A stretch of DNA of 13,509 nt from Sulfurimonas sp. (GTDB lineage Bacteria > Campylobacterota > Campylobacteria > Campylobacterales > Sulfurimonadaceae), in NCBI GenBank assembly GCA_027858865.1, contig JAQIBW010000133.1, positions 1 through 13,509 on the forward strand. The letters are read 5' to 3'. Every line of letters begins with the position of its first letter. The stretch's first letter is position 1. The notes under the pieces were generated by a model. The model was not told the DNA's origin, searched no databases, and saw nothing but the letters and a program-made list of their open reading frames with translations. The position numbers were made by a program, and so were the translations under genes. Shown one piece after another: positions 1 through 6,753 of the stretch.

Positions 1-292
1 TTAAAATTATACTATCTGCATCTGGATTTTTTTCTATAAATGAGTTTATTTCATCTTCTAAAAGCTGTGTAACATCTTTGTTTGTTTCATCAGTTATTAT
101 TCTGTTTATTCCATCAACATTTACAACACTTATTCTCTCTCTTGGAGTTCCAAAAAGAGGTGCTTCTGGACAAAAAGGGATAATCTCATAGTCTTCAAAT
201 GCTTTTATGATTTCACTTGTTTTTTTTGTCTTGCCATCGTAACGGCATAGATGCCCTAAAAGACATGCAGAAATAATGACTTTTTTACGCAT
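1..292 (-). CDS. DUF523 family protein (TudS-like), 5' part only
   Basis: Reading the minus strand from the ATG at 292 gives 97 codons with no stop before the window edge, so the 3' part is missing. The protein begins MRKKVIISACLLG, continues with CRYDG and then PFCPEAPLFGTPRERI. These are hallmarks of the DUF523 family: a conserved SACLLG cysteine (C10) and a second conserved cysteine in the CPE motif (C41). A member of this family, TudS, has been described as a [4Fe-4S] thiouracil desulfidase using conserved cysteines; any third cluster ligand would lie outside the window. C16 is an additional cysteine here. The ATG overlaps the TGA of the upstream aldehyde dehydrogenase (TGATG), so the two are probably co-transcribed and translationally coupled. 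Family assignment is firm; the reaction in this organism is unknown. Confidence 0.85.
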   Translation of the reverse strand, partial: MRKKVIISACLLGHLCRYDGKTKKTSEIIKAFEDYEIIPFCPEAPLFGTPRERISVVNVDGINRIITDETNKDVTQLLEDEINSFIEKNPDADSIIL

Positions 293-1707
293 CAGCAGAT
301 GATAACACTTTTAATCTCTGTCATCTCTTCAATAGCAAACTTAGGACCTTCGCGCCCAACTCCACTTAGTTTCACACCACCATAAGGTTGGATATCAAAT
401 CTAAGTGTTGGTATATCGTTTATTACAATTCCACCAGCATCTAACTCTGAGATAGCACGCTGAGTAATTTTTAAGTCATTTGTAAAAACAGAAAACTGAA
501 GACCATAAGGTGAGTTATTCATACGAGGAATTGCATCATCAAAATTATCAACTTTAACCAATGAAACTATTGGAGCAAAAACCTCTTCACAAACTATCGC
601 CATATCATCACGTACATCAGCCATAACACAAGGGTTAAACATTCTTCCATCATGTTGCAGTGGAAGTAGAGGTTTTGCACCCTCAGTTATTGCACTCTCA
701 ACCCAACGCATAGCACGAGATGCAGATTCATCATCAATAAGAGGTCCTAAAAAAGTATCATCTTCATAAGGTGAACCGACAACTAGTTTTTTAGTTTGTT
801 CAGCCATTTTAAGAGCAAATGCATCATAGATATCTACATTTACATAGATGCGCTGAAGAGAGATACAAACCTGACCAGAGTTTACAAAAGCACCAAAGGC
901 ACATCTCGAGGCTGCAAGATCTAAATCTGCACTTGCATCTATGTATGTAGCTGCATTTCCGCCAAGTTCTAAAGAAACCTTTTTAATTCCGGCATTTTTA
1001 GTGATGATATTTCCAACTGGAACTGAACCTGTAAAACTAATAACTCTTGGTATATCACTTGTAATAAGAGCACCACCTACCTCAGCATCTCCATAGACAA
1101 CACTAAGTGCGTCTTTAATAGCATACTCACTTTCAATAAATAATTTTGCAAACTTATAAGCCGTTAAAGGGGCTTCAGGAGTAGGTTTTAAAACTACCGT
1201 ATTACCAGCTACAAGAGCAGGTGCAAGCTTGTGAGCTACAAGATTTAGCGGAAAGTTAAAAGGAGTAATGGCAACAACTACTCCGGCTGGTTCACGTGTA
1301 AAAAATGCAGTTGTTTTTTTCCCACTAGCCATAGCATCTGTGTTTATAGTTTCACCATGCATCGTGCGCATAGTCTCTGCAGAGAGTCTTACAGTCTCGA
1401 TGCATCTATCCACTTCAATACGAGAGAAAGTTATAGGTTTACCAACTTCATCCGTAATAGTCTGAGCTATATCTTCTTTGTTTTCTCTTAGTTTAGCACA
1501 CACATCTAAAAGCCAATTGCATCTTTGAGAGAGAGTTGATTTCTTAGCTTCTTTTGCTGCTTCTTTAGCAATATTTAAAGCCATAATTGCATCTTCTTCA
1601 CTACATATACAGGCACGAGAAACTACATCTCCACTATATGGACTTTTTCTTTCACTAAAATTTTCACTTATAGCTTCTGTTGAGCCAAAAAATATCTTTG
1701 CATCCAT
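292..1707 (-). CDS. NAD(P)-dependent aldehyde dehydrogenase (lactaldehyde/semialdehyde DH-like)
   Basis: A full-length ALDH-superfamily protein of 471 residues, the usual family size, which oxidises an aldehyde to an acid with NAD(P)+. Visible motifs in order are TPFNFP with the oxyanion-hole Asn at about N151, KPTPEAP (cofactor-binding K174), FTGSVPVG (225-232, Rossmann turn), LELGG with the general base E247, GQVC with the catalytic nucleophile C281, EEVFAP (374-379) and the C-terminal GVGREGPKFAIEEMTEIKS. That last signature is common in the lactaldehyde, sulfolactaldehyde, phosphonoacetaldehyde and succinate-semialdehyde branches, so the substrate cannot be fixed from sequence. There is no signal peptide, so it is cytoplasmic. 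The ATG at 1707 is preceded by a good Shine-Dalgarno (GGAAGG, about 6 nt upstream). It is followed by the overlapping DUF523 gene and probably leads that two-gene unit. ALDH assignment is certain; specificity is open. Confidence 0.93.
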   Translation of the reverse strand: MDAKIFFGSTEAISENFSERKSPYSGDVVSRACICSEEDAIMALNIAKEAAKEAKKSTLSQRCNWLLDVCAKLRENKEDIAQTITDEVGKPITFSRIEVDRCIETVRLSAETMRTMHGETINTDAMASGKKTTAFFTREPAGVVVAITPFNFPLNLVAHKLAPALVAGNTVVLKPTPEAPLTAYKFAKLFIESEYAIKDALSVVYGDAEVGGALITSDIPRVISFTGSVPVGNIITKNAGIKKVSLELGGNAATYIDASADLDLAASRCAFGAFVNSGQVCISLQRIYVNVDIYDAFALKMAEQTKKLVVGSPYEDDTFLGPLIDDESASRAMRWVESAITEGAKPLLPLQHDGRMFNPCVMADVRDDMAIVCEEVFAPIVSLVKVDNFDDAIPRMNNSPYGLQFSVFTNDLKITQRAISELDAGGIVINDIPTLRFDIQPYGGVKLSGVGREGPKFAIEEMTEIKSVIIC

Positions 1708-1744
1708 TTAATTTCCTTCCGTAAAAAGAATAAAATTCTCTTTA

Positions 1745-1824
1745 CTCCGCTTCGACCGCTATGGTCACTCATTGTGGAGAATGCCATTGGTTAGCATTCC
1801 TAAAAGCTTAGCTCCTAGAGCTAA
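1745..1824. repeat. Compact block of inverted repeats, possible dispersed palindromic element
   Basis: The 174-bp divergent gap 1708-1881 contains about 80 bp with roughly 48% G+C by hand count, richer than its AT-rich flanks. Three adjacent hairpins can be drawn. The first has an outer stem CTCCGC 1745-1750 / GTGGAG 1774-1779 (one G-U) enclosing GACC 1754-1757 / GGTC 1763-1766. The second is GAATGC 1779-1784 / GCATTC 1794-1799. The third is TTAGCTC 1808-1814 / GAGCTAA 1818-1824 with a 3-nt loop. None sits after a gene in an orientation that needs a terminator, because both flanking genes diverge. It resembles a REP/MITE-like repeat rather than a gene. Whether it recurs in the genome cannot be seen from one window. 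Confidence 0.5.
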
Positions 1825-1869
1825 ATATTTGATTTATATTGAAATTATATCATTTTAAATATTATCTTA

Positions 1870-1875
1870 TAGAAT
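1870..1875 (+). promoter_or_regulatory. Candidate -10 box placing the start site at the ATG of the thioredoxin-like gene
   Basis: TAGAAT (5 of 6 to TATAAT) lies in an AT-rich stretch typical of Campylobacterota promoters, which rely on the -10 and periodic T-tracts rather than a strong -35. Six bases separate it from the ATG at 1882, so initiation at the usual distance would fall on or next to the A of the start codon. There is no Shine-Dalgarno between the two. This is a motif-based inference; other AT-rich hexamers exist upstream. Confidence 0.35.
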
Positions 1876-1881
1876 ACTGTT

Positions 1882-2277
1882 ATGAAAATTTTTATATTTA
1901 CTATTATCCTCATTTCATCTCTTTACAGCTATGAACTGAACAACTGGATGCATAACTACGATAAAGCACTTGAGAGAGCAAAACAAGAACATAAAGATGT
2001 CTACCTTTTTGTTGGTGCTGATGAGTGTAGATTTTGTGATAGATTCAAAGACCTGACTCTTTCAAAAAAAGAGGTTATAGATAGATTAAAAAAAGAGTAT
2101 ATCCTTTTATATCTCTCTAGAGACCAACACAAAATTCCTAAGAAGTTTGCTATCAAAGGCGTTCCTAGGCACTACTTCCTTACTTCAAAAGGTAAGATAA
2201 TTCATGACGACAGGGGCAGTAGAGAACCAGCAGGTTTTTACGATATGCTTGATGAAGTTGATATTAAAAAAGACTAG
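1882..2277 (+). CDS. Exported thioredoxin-fold protein with CxxC motif
   Basis: A 131-residue protein with a short hydrophobic N-terminus (MKIFIFTIILISSLYS) that fits a cleavable signal peptide, so it should act in the periplasm. The mature part has a thioredoxin-like layout: VYLFVGADECRFC with the redox pair C49/C52 (CRFC rather than the CGPC of classical thioredoxin), then GVPRHYF with the expected cis-proline P95, then a short strand-turn region. It most resembles the thioredoxin_7/SoxW-type periplasmic thiol-disulfide proteins. Partners could be cytochrome c maturation, Sox enzymes or cell-envelope thiols; nothing local decides this. No recognisable Shine-Dalgarno precedes the ATG. It is followed 54 bp downstream by a second exported protein, and the two probably form one unit. 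The fold is well supported, the substrate is not. Confidence 0.85.
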   Translation: MKIFIFTIILISSLYSYELNNWMHNYDKALERAKQEHKDVYLFVGADECRFCDRFKDLTLSKKEVIDRLKKEYILLYLSRDQHKIPKKFAIKGVPRHYFLTSKGKIIHDDRGSREPAGFYDMLDEVDIKKD

Positions 2278-2331
2278 TCACATTTTATCTACACAAAACT
2301 TTGCTACCCTGATAGCATAGAGGAGGTATAT

Positions 2332-3081
2332 ATGAAACAGTTTATAATATTAATAATAATGTCTTTAACTCTAAACGCTGGTACTATGAAGATGGATTAT
2401 GTTGGGGAGTTATCTCTGTTTGGGAAAATTGCTGATGCTAAAGTTGTGTATGATAACGATGGAGAGAAGTACAGCATTAAGATTACTGCCACTGGGTCTG
2501 GTATAGTCGGCAAACTAACTAACCACAAGCAGTATGTTTTACAAAGTATTGGATTGGTTAAAGATGGGGTACTTATTCCGCATAAGTATATTAATTCTGA
2601 GTATGGCGAGGATTTTAAGAAGATAAAGACCTATACGATTGATTATGCTAATAATAAGACTTTTGTAAGTGAGTATAAAAAAGAGAAAGTGGAAGAGTCT
2701 GAGTTTGACCTTATTCATGTTAGATATAACGTTAGTTATAAAGATGTAGAAACTAGTAAAGAAAAAGTCTTAGATGCTGTTTACCAAGACGATATGATTA
2801 GTATGTTTTTCAACAAAAGGCTTAAACTTCTCTCAATGGAGAAAGACGAGACAAAGCGAATGAATGCTCTTGGTAGTGAAGATACGCAAGAAGGTGTTAT
2901 CGTTAAACATATTAAACAAGAACATGACAGATCTGTGTTTAGTGTAACGGTTGAAAAAGACTACTTAAGTGGCGGTTCAAAAGATGCTACCTTTATTTTG
3001 GATGATGAAAATATCCTATATGAAACAAGTATTGACGGCATACTCTTTTTTGGAAATGCAAGAGTTATAAGAGTTAAATAA
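2332..3081 (+). CDS. DUF3108-like periplasmic protein
   Basis: A 249-residue protein with an N-terminal signal peptide (hydrophobic residues 4-14, likely cleavage after LNA near residue 16). The mature protein starts MDYVGELSLFGKIADAKVVY and has the alternating strand pattern, the LIPHKY segment near residues 85-90 and a C-terminal FGNARV that I associate with DUF3108 proteins, which are predicted beta-rich periplasmic proteins without a settled function. There are no cysteines, so it is not itself a redox protein. The start is secure: AGGAGG at 2321-2326 lies 5 nt before the ATG. Its stop codon lies 2 bp from the stop of the convergent yraN. Family membership is moderately confident; function is unknown. 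Confidence 0.7.
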   Translation: MKQFIILIIMSLTLNAGTMKMDYVGELSLFGKIADAKVVYDNDGEKYSIKITATGSGIVGKLTNHKQYVLQSIGLVKDGVLIPHKYINSEYGEDFKKIKTYTIDYANNKTFVSEYKKEKVEESEFDLIHVRYNVSYKDVETSKEKVLDAVYQDDMISMFFNKRLKLLSMEKDETKRMNALGSEDTQEGVIVKHIKQEHDRSVFSVTVEKDYLSGGSKDATFILDDENILYETSIDGILFFGNARVIRVK

Positions 3082-3083
3082 GA

Positions 3084-3413
3084 CTATATAGTTATATTTT
3101 CTACAAACTCCACATCTTGTGGAGTCACTACGATAGCATCGTACATAAAGTTTACATCAAGAAAGTTCTTCTTCATGTAAACATCACCTGTTCTAAGTAA
3201 TCTTGATAGTTTTCTTGGCGTTATATTTTGTATAGCAGACTCAAAGTCGAGTCCGCTCTTTACTTCTACAAAGTGAAGGACCTCATCTTTTGTAGCAATA
3301 ATATCTATCTCACCAAAACGTGAGTAGAAGTTTCTCTCTACAATCATAAAGCCATTTTCATCAAGAAACACGCAAGCTTTGTCTTCAGCTAAGTTTCCTT
3401 TTGCTCTACTCAT
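3084..3413 (-). CDS. yraN: YraN / UPF0102 family putative nuclease
   Basis: A 109-residue protein of the small UPF0102 family, which has an archaeal Holliday-junction-resolvase-like PD-(D/E)XK fold. Motifs seen are the N-terminal G-x-x-AE-x-KA helix (residues 6-13), RNFYSRFGEIDII with E35 and D37, and FVEVKSG with E50 and K52, which together form the expected metal-dependent nuclease core. The biochemical role in bacteria is unsettled. It is cytoplasmic. Its ATG is one base after the TAA of the fdhF-like gene (TAA-T-ATG) and it lacks a strong Shine-Dalgarno, so translation is probably coupled. In C. jejuni and H. pylori the equivalent gene is next to hom; here the molybdoenzyme gene lies between them. 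It is the last gene of the minus-strand run. Confidence 0.92.
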   Translation of the reverse strand: MSRAKGNLAEDKACVFLDENGFMIVERNFYSRFGEIDIIATKDEVLHFVEVKSGLDFESAIQNITPRKLSRLLRTGDVYMKKNFLDVNFMYDAIVVTPQDVEFVENITI

Positions 3414-3414
3414 A

Positions 3415-5484
3415 TTAGCAGTTAATTATCTCAACTTTTATAGTCTTAAATGCGGCAGTCATAATAACTTCGTCACGTTCATCTCCAAAGAGAGCGTTGA
3501 TTTTACTTTTTGCGTGGTGGAATGTCGAGAACAATGTTTTTGGTTGAACTTTATCTGTTATCTTTATAGTAAGTGGAGTTGTCTCTCCATACTTACTTCT
3601 TAAGATAACTCTATCGCTTGTAAAATCCGCAGCATCCCCTTCACAAACAAGCAAAACATCTTCATCGTAGCGTTTCATTAAAGATTCACTTCTTGAAGTT
3701 TGTGCTGCATTATTATAGTGAGCGAGTGTTCGTCCTGTTGTTAAGTGATAACCTGTAAGATTTTTATCAAGTATCTCTTTTATCATTCCACGAAGTTTAT
3801 ACTGGTTATATTTAAAATAACCAAGACCATCATCTGTACGGAAGTCCAATTGGTGAAGGATTGGAGTGTCTTCGGTATGTACAGGCCACTGAAGACCACG
3901 TTTACGGTGTTTTTCAAGTCTATGGTAATCAGCCCCACTAAAACGTCTATAGGCTACTTTTTGAACTTCTTCCCATACGTCTTTTGAAGTCTCATAATTA
4001 TAATCTCCACCCATTTTATTATCAAGTATTTGCAGTACTTCCCAATCATCTGGCAGGTCTGATTTAACTAGAGGTTGTGAGAGGTGAAGACGACGCATAG
4101 CATTTATATAAACACCTGTTTTTTCATAAGCCGATTTAACACCAACTACAATATCAGCACGATTTGCAATATCAGTCATAAATAGTTCTTGAACAAAAAT
4201 CATATCTAGCTTATCAAATGCACGGTCAATTTTATTAAGATTTGGATGGATATGAGTTAAATCTTCACCGATGTTTAAAACAACTTTTACTCTGTCTTCA
4301 AGCATCTCATCAACAAGCTGAGGAGTCATTAGACCCACTTCTTTTGGTGTTTGATAATCAGGGGCATAATAAGGAAGCATACCCATATCGCAAGTGCCTT
4401 GAACATTATTTTGTCCACGAAGAGGCATAAGCCCTGCTCCACTTTTACCAATATTACCAGTCATCAAGCTCAAGTGAACCATTGCCATTACAGCGTAAGA
4501 TCCATCAATATGCTCAGTGATGCCAAGTCCCCAAAAAATCATTGATTTTTTTAGTGCATACTCACGAGCAACTTTTCTTATCATTTTAGAAAGGTATTCA
4601 TAACCCTCTACTTGATTATAAAAATCAGGATTAGCATAGGGGTCATTTATGATTTTTTCGGCAAAAGCATCAAAGTCTTTTGTACGGTTTTGTAAAAAGT
4701 CTTCATCATATAACTCTTCATCTATGATTACATATGCAAGCATATTCAAAGTCAAAAGATTCGCCTCATGTGGCATAATCGCTTTATATTTAGAAAATCT
4801 ATGTAGTTTTATCTCTCTTACATCAAATACTGCAAGATTATCATGTTCGCGGGCTACATCGATTATGCGGTTTGCAATTATTGGATGAGCTTCAGTTGTG
4901 TTTGAGCCGATGACTATCATAAATTCAGCATTATAAATATCATTGTAAGGATTAGTTGCTGCACCTTCGCCAATAGTTACACGCATACCACTAAGTGATG
5001 GAGAGTGACAAACTCTTGCACAATTGTCAACGTGTGGAGAGTTTAAAGTATGACGGGTAAATTTTTGAAAAAGATATGAGCTTTCACAAGAAGTTCTAGC
5101 TCCACCTATAGAACAGATAGATTTACGACCATAGTTCTTTTGAGTCTCTTTTATCTTCATAACGCACGCGGTAGTTGCTGAGTCTAAATCTGTTTCATAC
5201 CAAGTCTCATCAAAGTCAACAAGTGAAGAACTAATTGCTTCTTTTATGGTTGGATTTTTATCTAGGAAACTTTTTTTGATTCTAGGAATACGCAGTCTAT
5301 CAGGTGCATCAACAAAATCAAAACCATACTTACCTTTGATGCAGAGTTTACCTTGAGAAACTACACCATCTGGATGAGCAAAGATTTTTACAATTTTATT
5401 TTCTTTAGTATCAACATGGGCAGCTATATCACAACCAACCCCACAGTAAGTACATACACTATCTATCGTTTGTATATTTTCCAT
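3415..5484 (-). CDS. fdhF: Cytoplasmic FdhF-like formate dehydrogenase, Cys-type molybdopterin oxidoreductase
   Basis: A 689-residue protein colinear with E. coli FdhH (715). The N-terminus carries the [4Fe-4S] motif C11-x2-C14-x3-C18 ... C48-x-K50. The active-site segment is NCARVCHSPS with C159-H160 where FdhH has Sec140-His141; the codon is TGT, not TGA. RGQNNVQGTCDMG begins at R356, matching the catalytic Arg333 region. These residues fit formate oxidation or CO2 reduction at a bis-MGD Mo/W centre. There is no Tat signal peptide, so it is cytoplasmic, unlike the respiratory periplasmic FdhA of this phylum. Unusual points: the C-terminal cofactor-binding domain appears to lack the common LGI-x-DGD turn (DAADFTSDRVILRSKYGE instead), and VVGVKSAYEKTGVYIN replaces the usual VLPAA-type sequence. 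No electron-transfer subunit or FdhD lies nearby. An AAGGA Shine-Dalgarno overlaps the hom stop. The formate reaction is an inference from motifs. Confidence 0.85.
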   Translation of the reverse strand: MENIQTIDSVCTYCGVGCDIAAHVDTKENKIVKIFAHPDGVVSQGKLCIKGKYGFDFVDAPDRLRIPRIKKSFLDKNPTIKEAISSSLVDFDETWYETDLDSATTACVMKIKETQKNYGRKSICSIGGARTSCESSYLFQKFTRHTLNSPHVDNCARVCHSPSLSGMRVTIGEGAATNPYNDIYNAEFMIVIGSNTTEAHPIIANRIIDVAREHDNLAVFDVREIKLHRFSKYKAIMPHEANLLTLNMLAYVIIDEELYDEDFLQNRTKDFDAFAEKIINDPYANPDFYNQVEGYEYLSKMIRKVAREYALKKSMIFWGLGITEHIDGSYAVMAMVHLSLMTGNIGKSGAGLMPLRGQNNVQGTCDMGMLPYYAPDYQTPKEVGLMTPQLVDEMLEDRVKVVLNIGEDLTHIHPNLNKIDRAFDKLDMIFVQELFMTDIANRADIVVGVKSAYEKTGVYINAMRRLHLSQPLVKSDLPDDWEVLQILDNKMGGDYNYETSKDVWEEVQKVAYRRFSGADYHRLEKHRKRGLQWPVHTEDTPILHQLDFRTDDGLGYFKYNQYKLRGMIKEILDKNLTGYHLTTGRTLAHYNNAAQTSRSESLMKRYDEDVLLVCEGDAADFTSDRVILRSKYGETTPLTIKITDKVQPKTLFSTFHHAKSKINALFGDERDEVIMTAAFKTIKVEIINC

Positions 5485-5492
5485 AAAAGTCC

Positions 5493-6752
5493 TTATACTA
5501 TCCTAATCATCACAGGAGTAAGGTTTACAAACTCCAATGCTGCTATCTCTTTTATCATATTTTGAATATCTTTTTCCAGTGCAATATGCGTAGAAATAAG
5601 TAAGTTAGCTGAGTTAGTTGAAGCTGGACGCTGAAGCATAGTCTCAACTGAAATATTATTTTCTTCAAATACTTTAGTTATCTTTGCTAAAACACCTGCA
5701 CGGTCAGTTACATTTATGCGAAGATAGTATTTAGAGTTAATATCTTCAGTTGCCTTTAGAGTAAGCTTGCCCTCAAGCGGTTTATCAAACCCAAGCATTG
5801 GAGTAGACTTTCCGCTTCTAGCAATATCTATAATGTTTGCAACAACAGCACTTGCAGTAGCATCTCCACCAGCACCAGGACCATAGTAAAGAGTCTCGCC
5901 TACTTTATCTCCAACAACAGAGATTCCGTTCATAACACCATCTATTTTAGCAATCATTTCATCTTTAGAAATCAGACAAGCATGAACTCTAAGCTCCACT
6001 TCATTGCCATCTTTTTTTGCAATTGCTAAAAGTTTGATAGCGTAACCAAACTCTTTTGCAAAAGCTATATCATCTTGACTAACGTTCTCAATACCCTCGA
6101 TTAAAATATCTTCAGGTTTAGCATCTATGCCATAAGCGATAGATGCTAAAATAAGAAGTTTGTGAGCTGCATCGTATCCGCCAACATCAAATGTTGGATC
6201 AGCTTCTGCGTAACCTAAATCTTGGGCCTCTTTTAAAATAGCGTCATAAGCAACACCCTCTTCAGCCATTTTTGTCATCATATAATTACTAGTACCATTC
6301 ATGATTCCCATAATTGACTCAATATGATTCGCAGAAAGACCATCTCTAAGAGCATTGATAATGGGAATACCACCAGCAACTGATGCTTCATATTCAAATG
6401 CAATATCTTTTGCTAGACTTTGTAGCTCATAACGGTGGTAAGCTAAAAGTGCTTTATTTGCAGTAACAACAGCCTTGCCATTTTTTAGTGCGCGCTTAAC
6501 AACCTCAAATGGCTCTTCAATTCCACCCATAAGTTCTACTACAATATCTATCTCAGGGTCATTTAGAATATCATCAACATTGTCAGTTATAGTGATGTCT
6601 AAACCTCTATCTTTGTTTAGGTTTTTTACTACACCACTTTTAACGACTATATCAACACCAGCACGAGCAGAAATAACATCAGCATTGTCTTTTAAAATTT
6701 GAGCTACGCTTGTTCCAACCGTTCCAACACCAATTATTCCTACTTTTATCAT
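5493..6752 (-). CDS. hom: Homoserine dehydrogenase
   Basis: A 419-residue enzyme reducing aspartate-semialdehyde to homoserine with NAD(P)H, at the branch to threonine and methionine. Seen: the Rossmann motif GVGTVG (8-13), TANKALLA with K100, the signature GGIPIINALRDGLSANHI (127-144) followed by MNGTSNYM, the catalytic region ADPTFDVGGYDAAHK with D194 and K198, and a C-terminal ACT domain (about 342-415, YYLRINVTDRAGVLAKITK) that usually confers feedback inhibition by an amino acid such as threonine. I chose the ATG at 6752. A longer reading from a TTG at 6773 would add MKRKRSS, overlap the upstream gene by 20 bases and place charged residues before the canonical MIKVGIIG. The chosen ATG is one base after the TAG of the aminotransferase, and an AGAGGAAGAGAAG purine run supplies the ribosome site. 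Tightly coupled to both neighbours. Confidence 0.96.
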   Translation of the reverse strand: MIKVGIIGVGTVGTSVAQILKDNADVISARAGVDIVVKSGVVKNLNKDRGLDITITDNVDDILNDPEIDIVVELMGGIEEPFEVVKRALKNGKAVVTANKALLAYHRYELQSLAKDIAFEYEASVAGGIPIINALRDGLSANHIESIMGIMNGTSNYMMTKMAEEGVAYDAILKEAQDLGYAEADPTFDVGGYDAAHKLLILASIAYGIDAKPEDILIEGIENVSQDDIAFAKEFGYAIKLLAIAKKDGNEVELRVHACLISKDEMIAKIDGVMNGISVVGDKVGETLYYGPGAGGDATASAVVANIIDIARSGKSTPMLGFDKPLEGKLTLKATEDINSKYYLRINVTDRAGVLAKITKVFEENNISVETMLQRPASTNSANLLISTHIALEKDIQNMIKEIAALEFVNLTPVMIRIV

Positions 6753-6753
6753 A

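Noticed and set aside
1808..1824. TTAGCTC/GAGCTAA hairpin as a terminator
   Set aside because: Only divergent genes flank it and no strong T-run follows on either strand; treated as part of the repeat block.
3379..4888. Several plus-strand open frames of 60-80 codons inside the yraN and fdhF region
   Set aside because: They are antisense to a strongly conserved protein, lack ribosome sites and show no recognisable protein pattern.
5008..5010. Possible selenocysteine at the FdhF active site
   Set aside because: The codon is TGT on the minus strand, an ordinary cysteine; no in-frame TGA or SECIS is needed.
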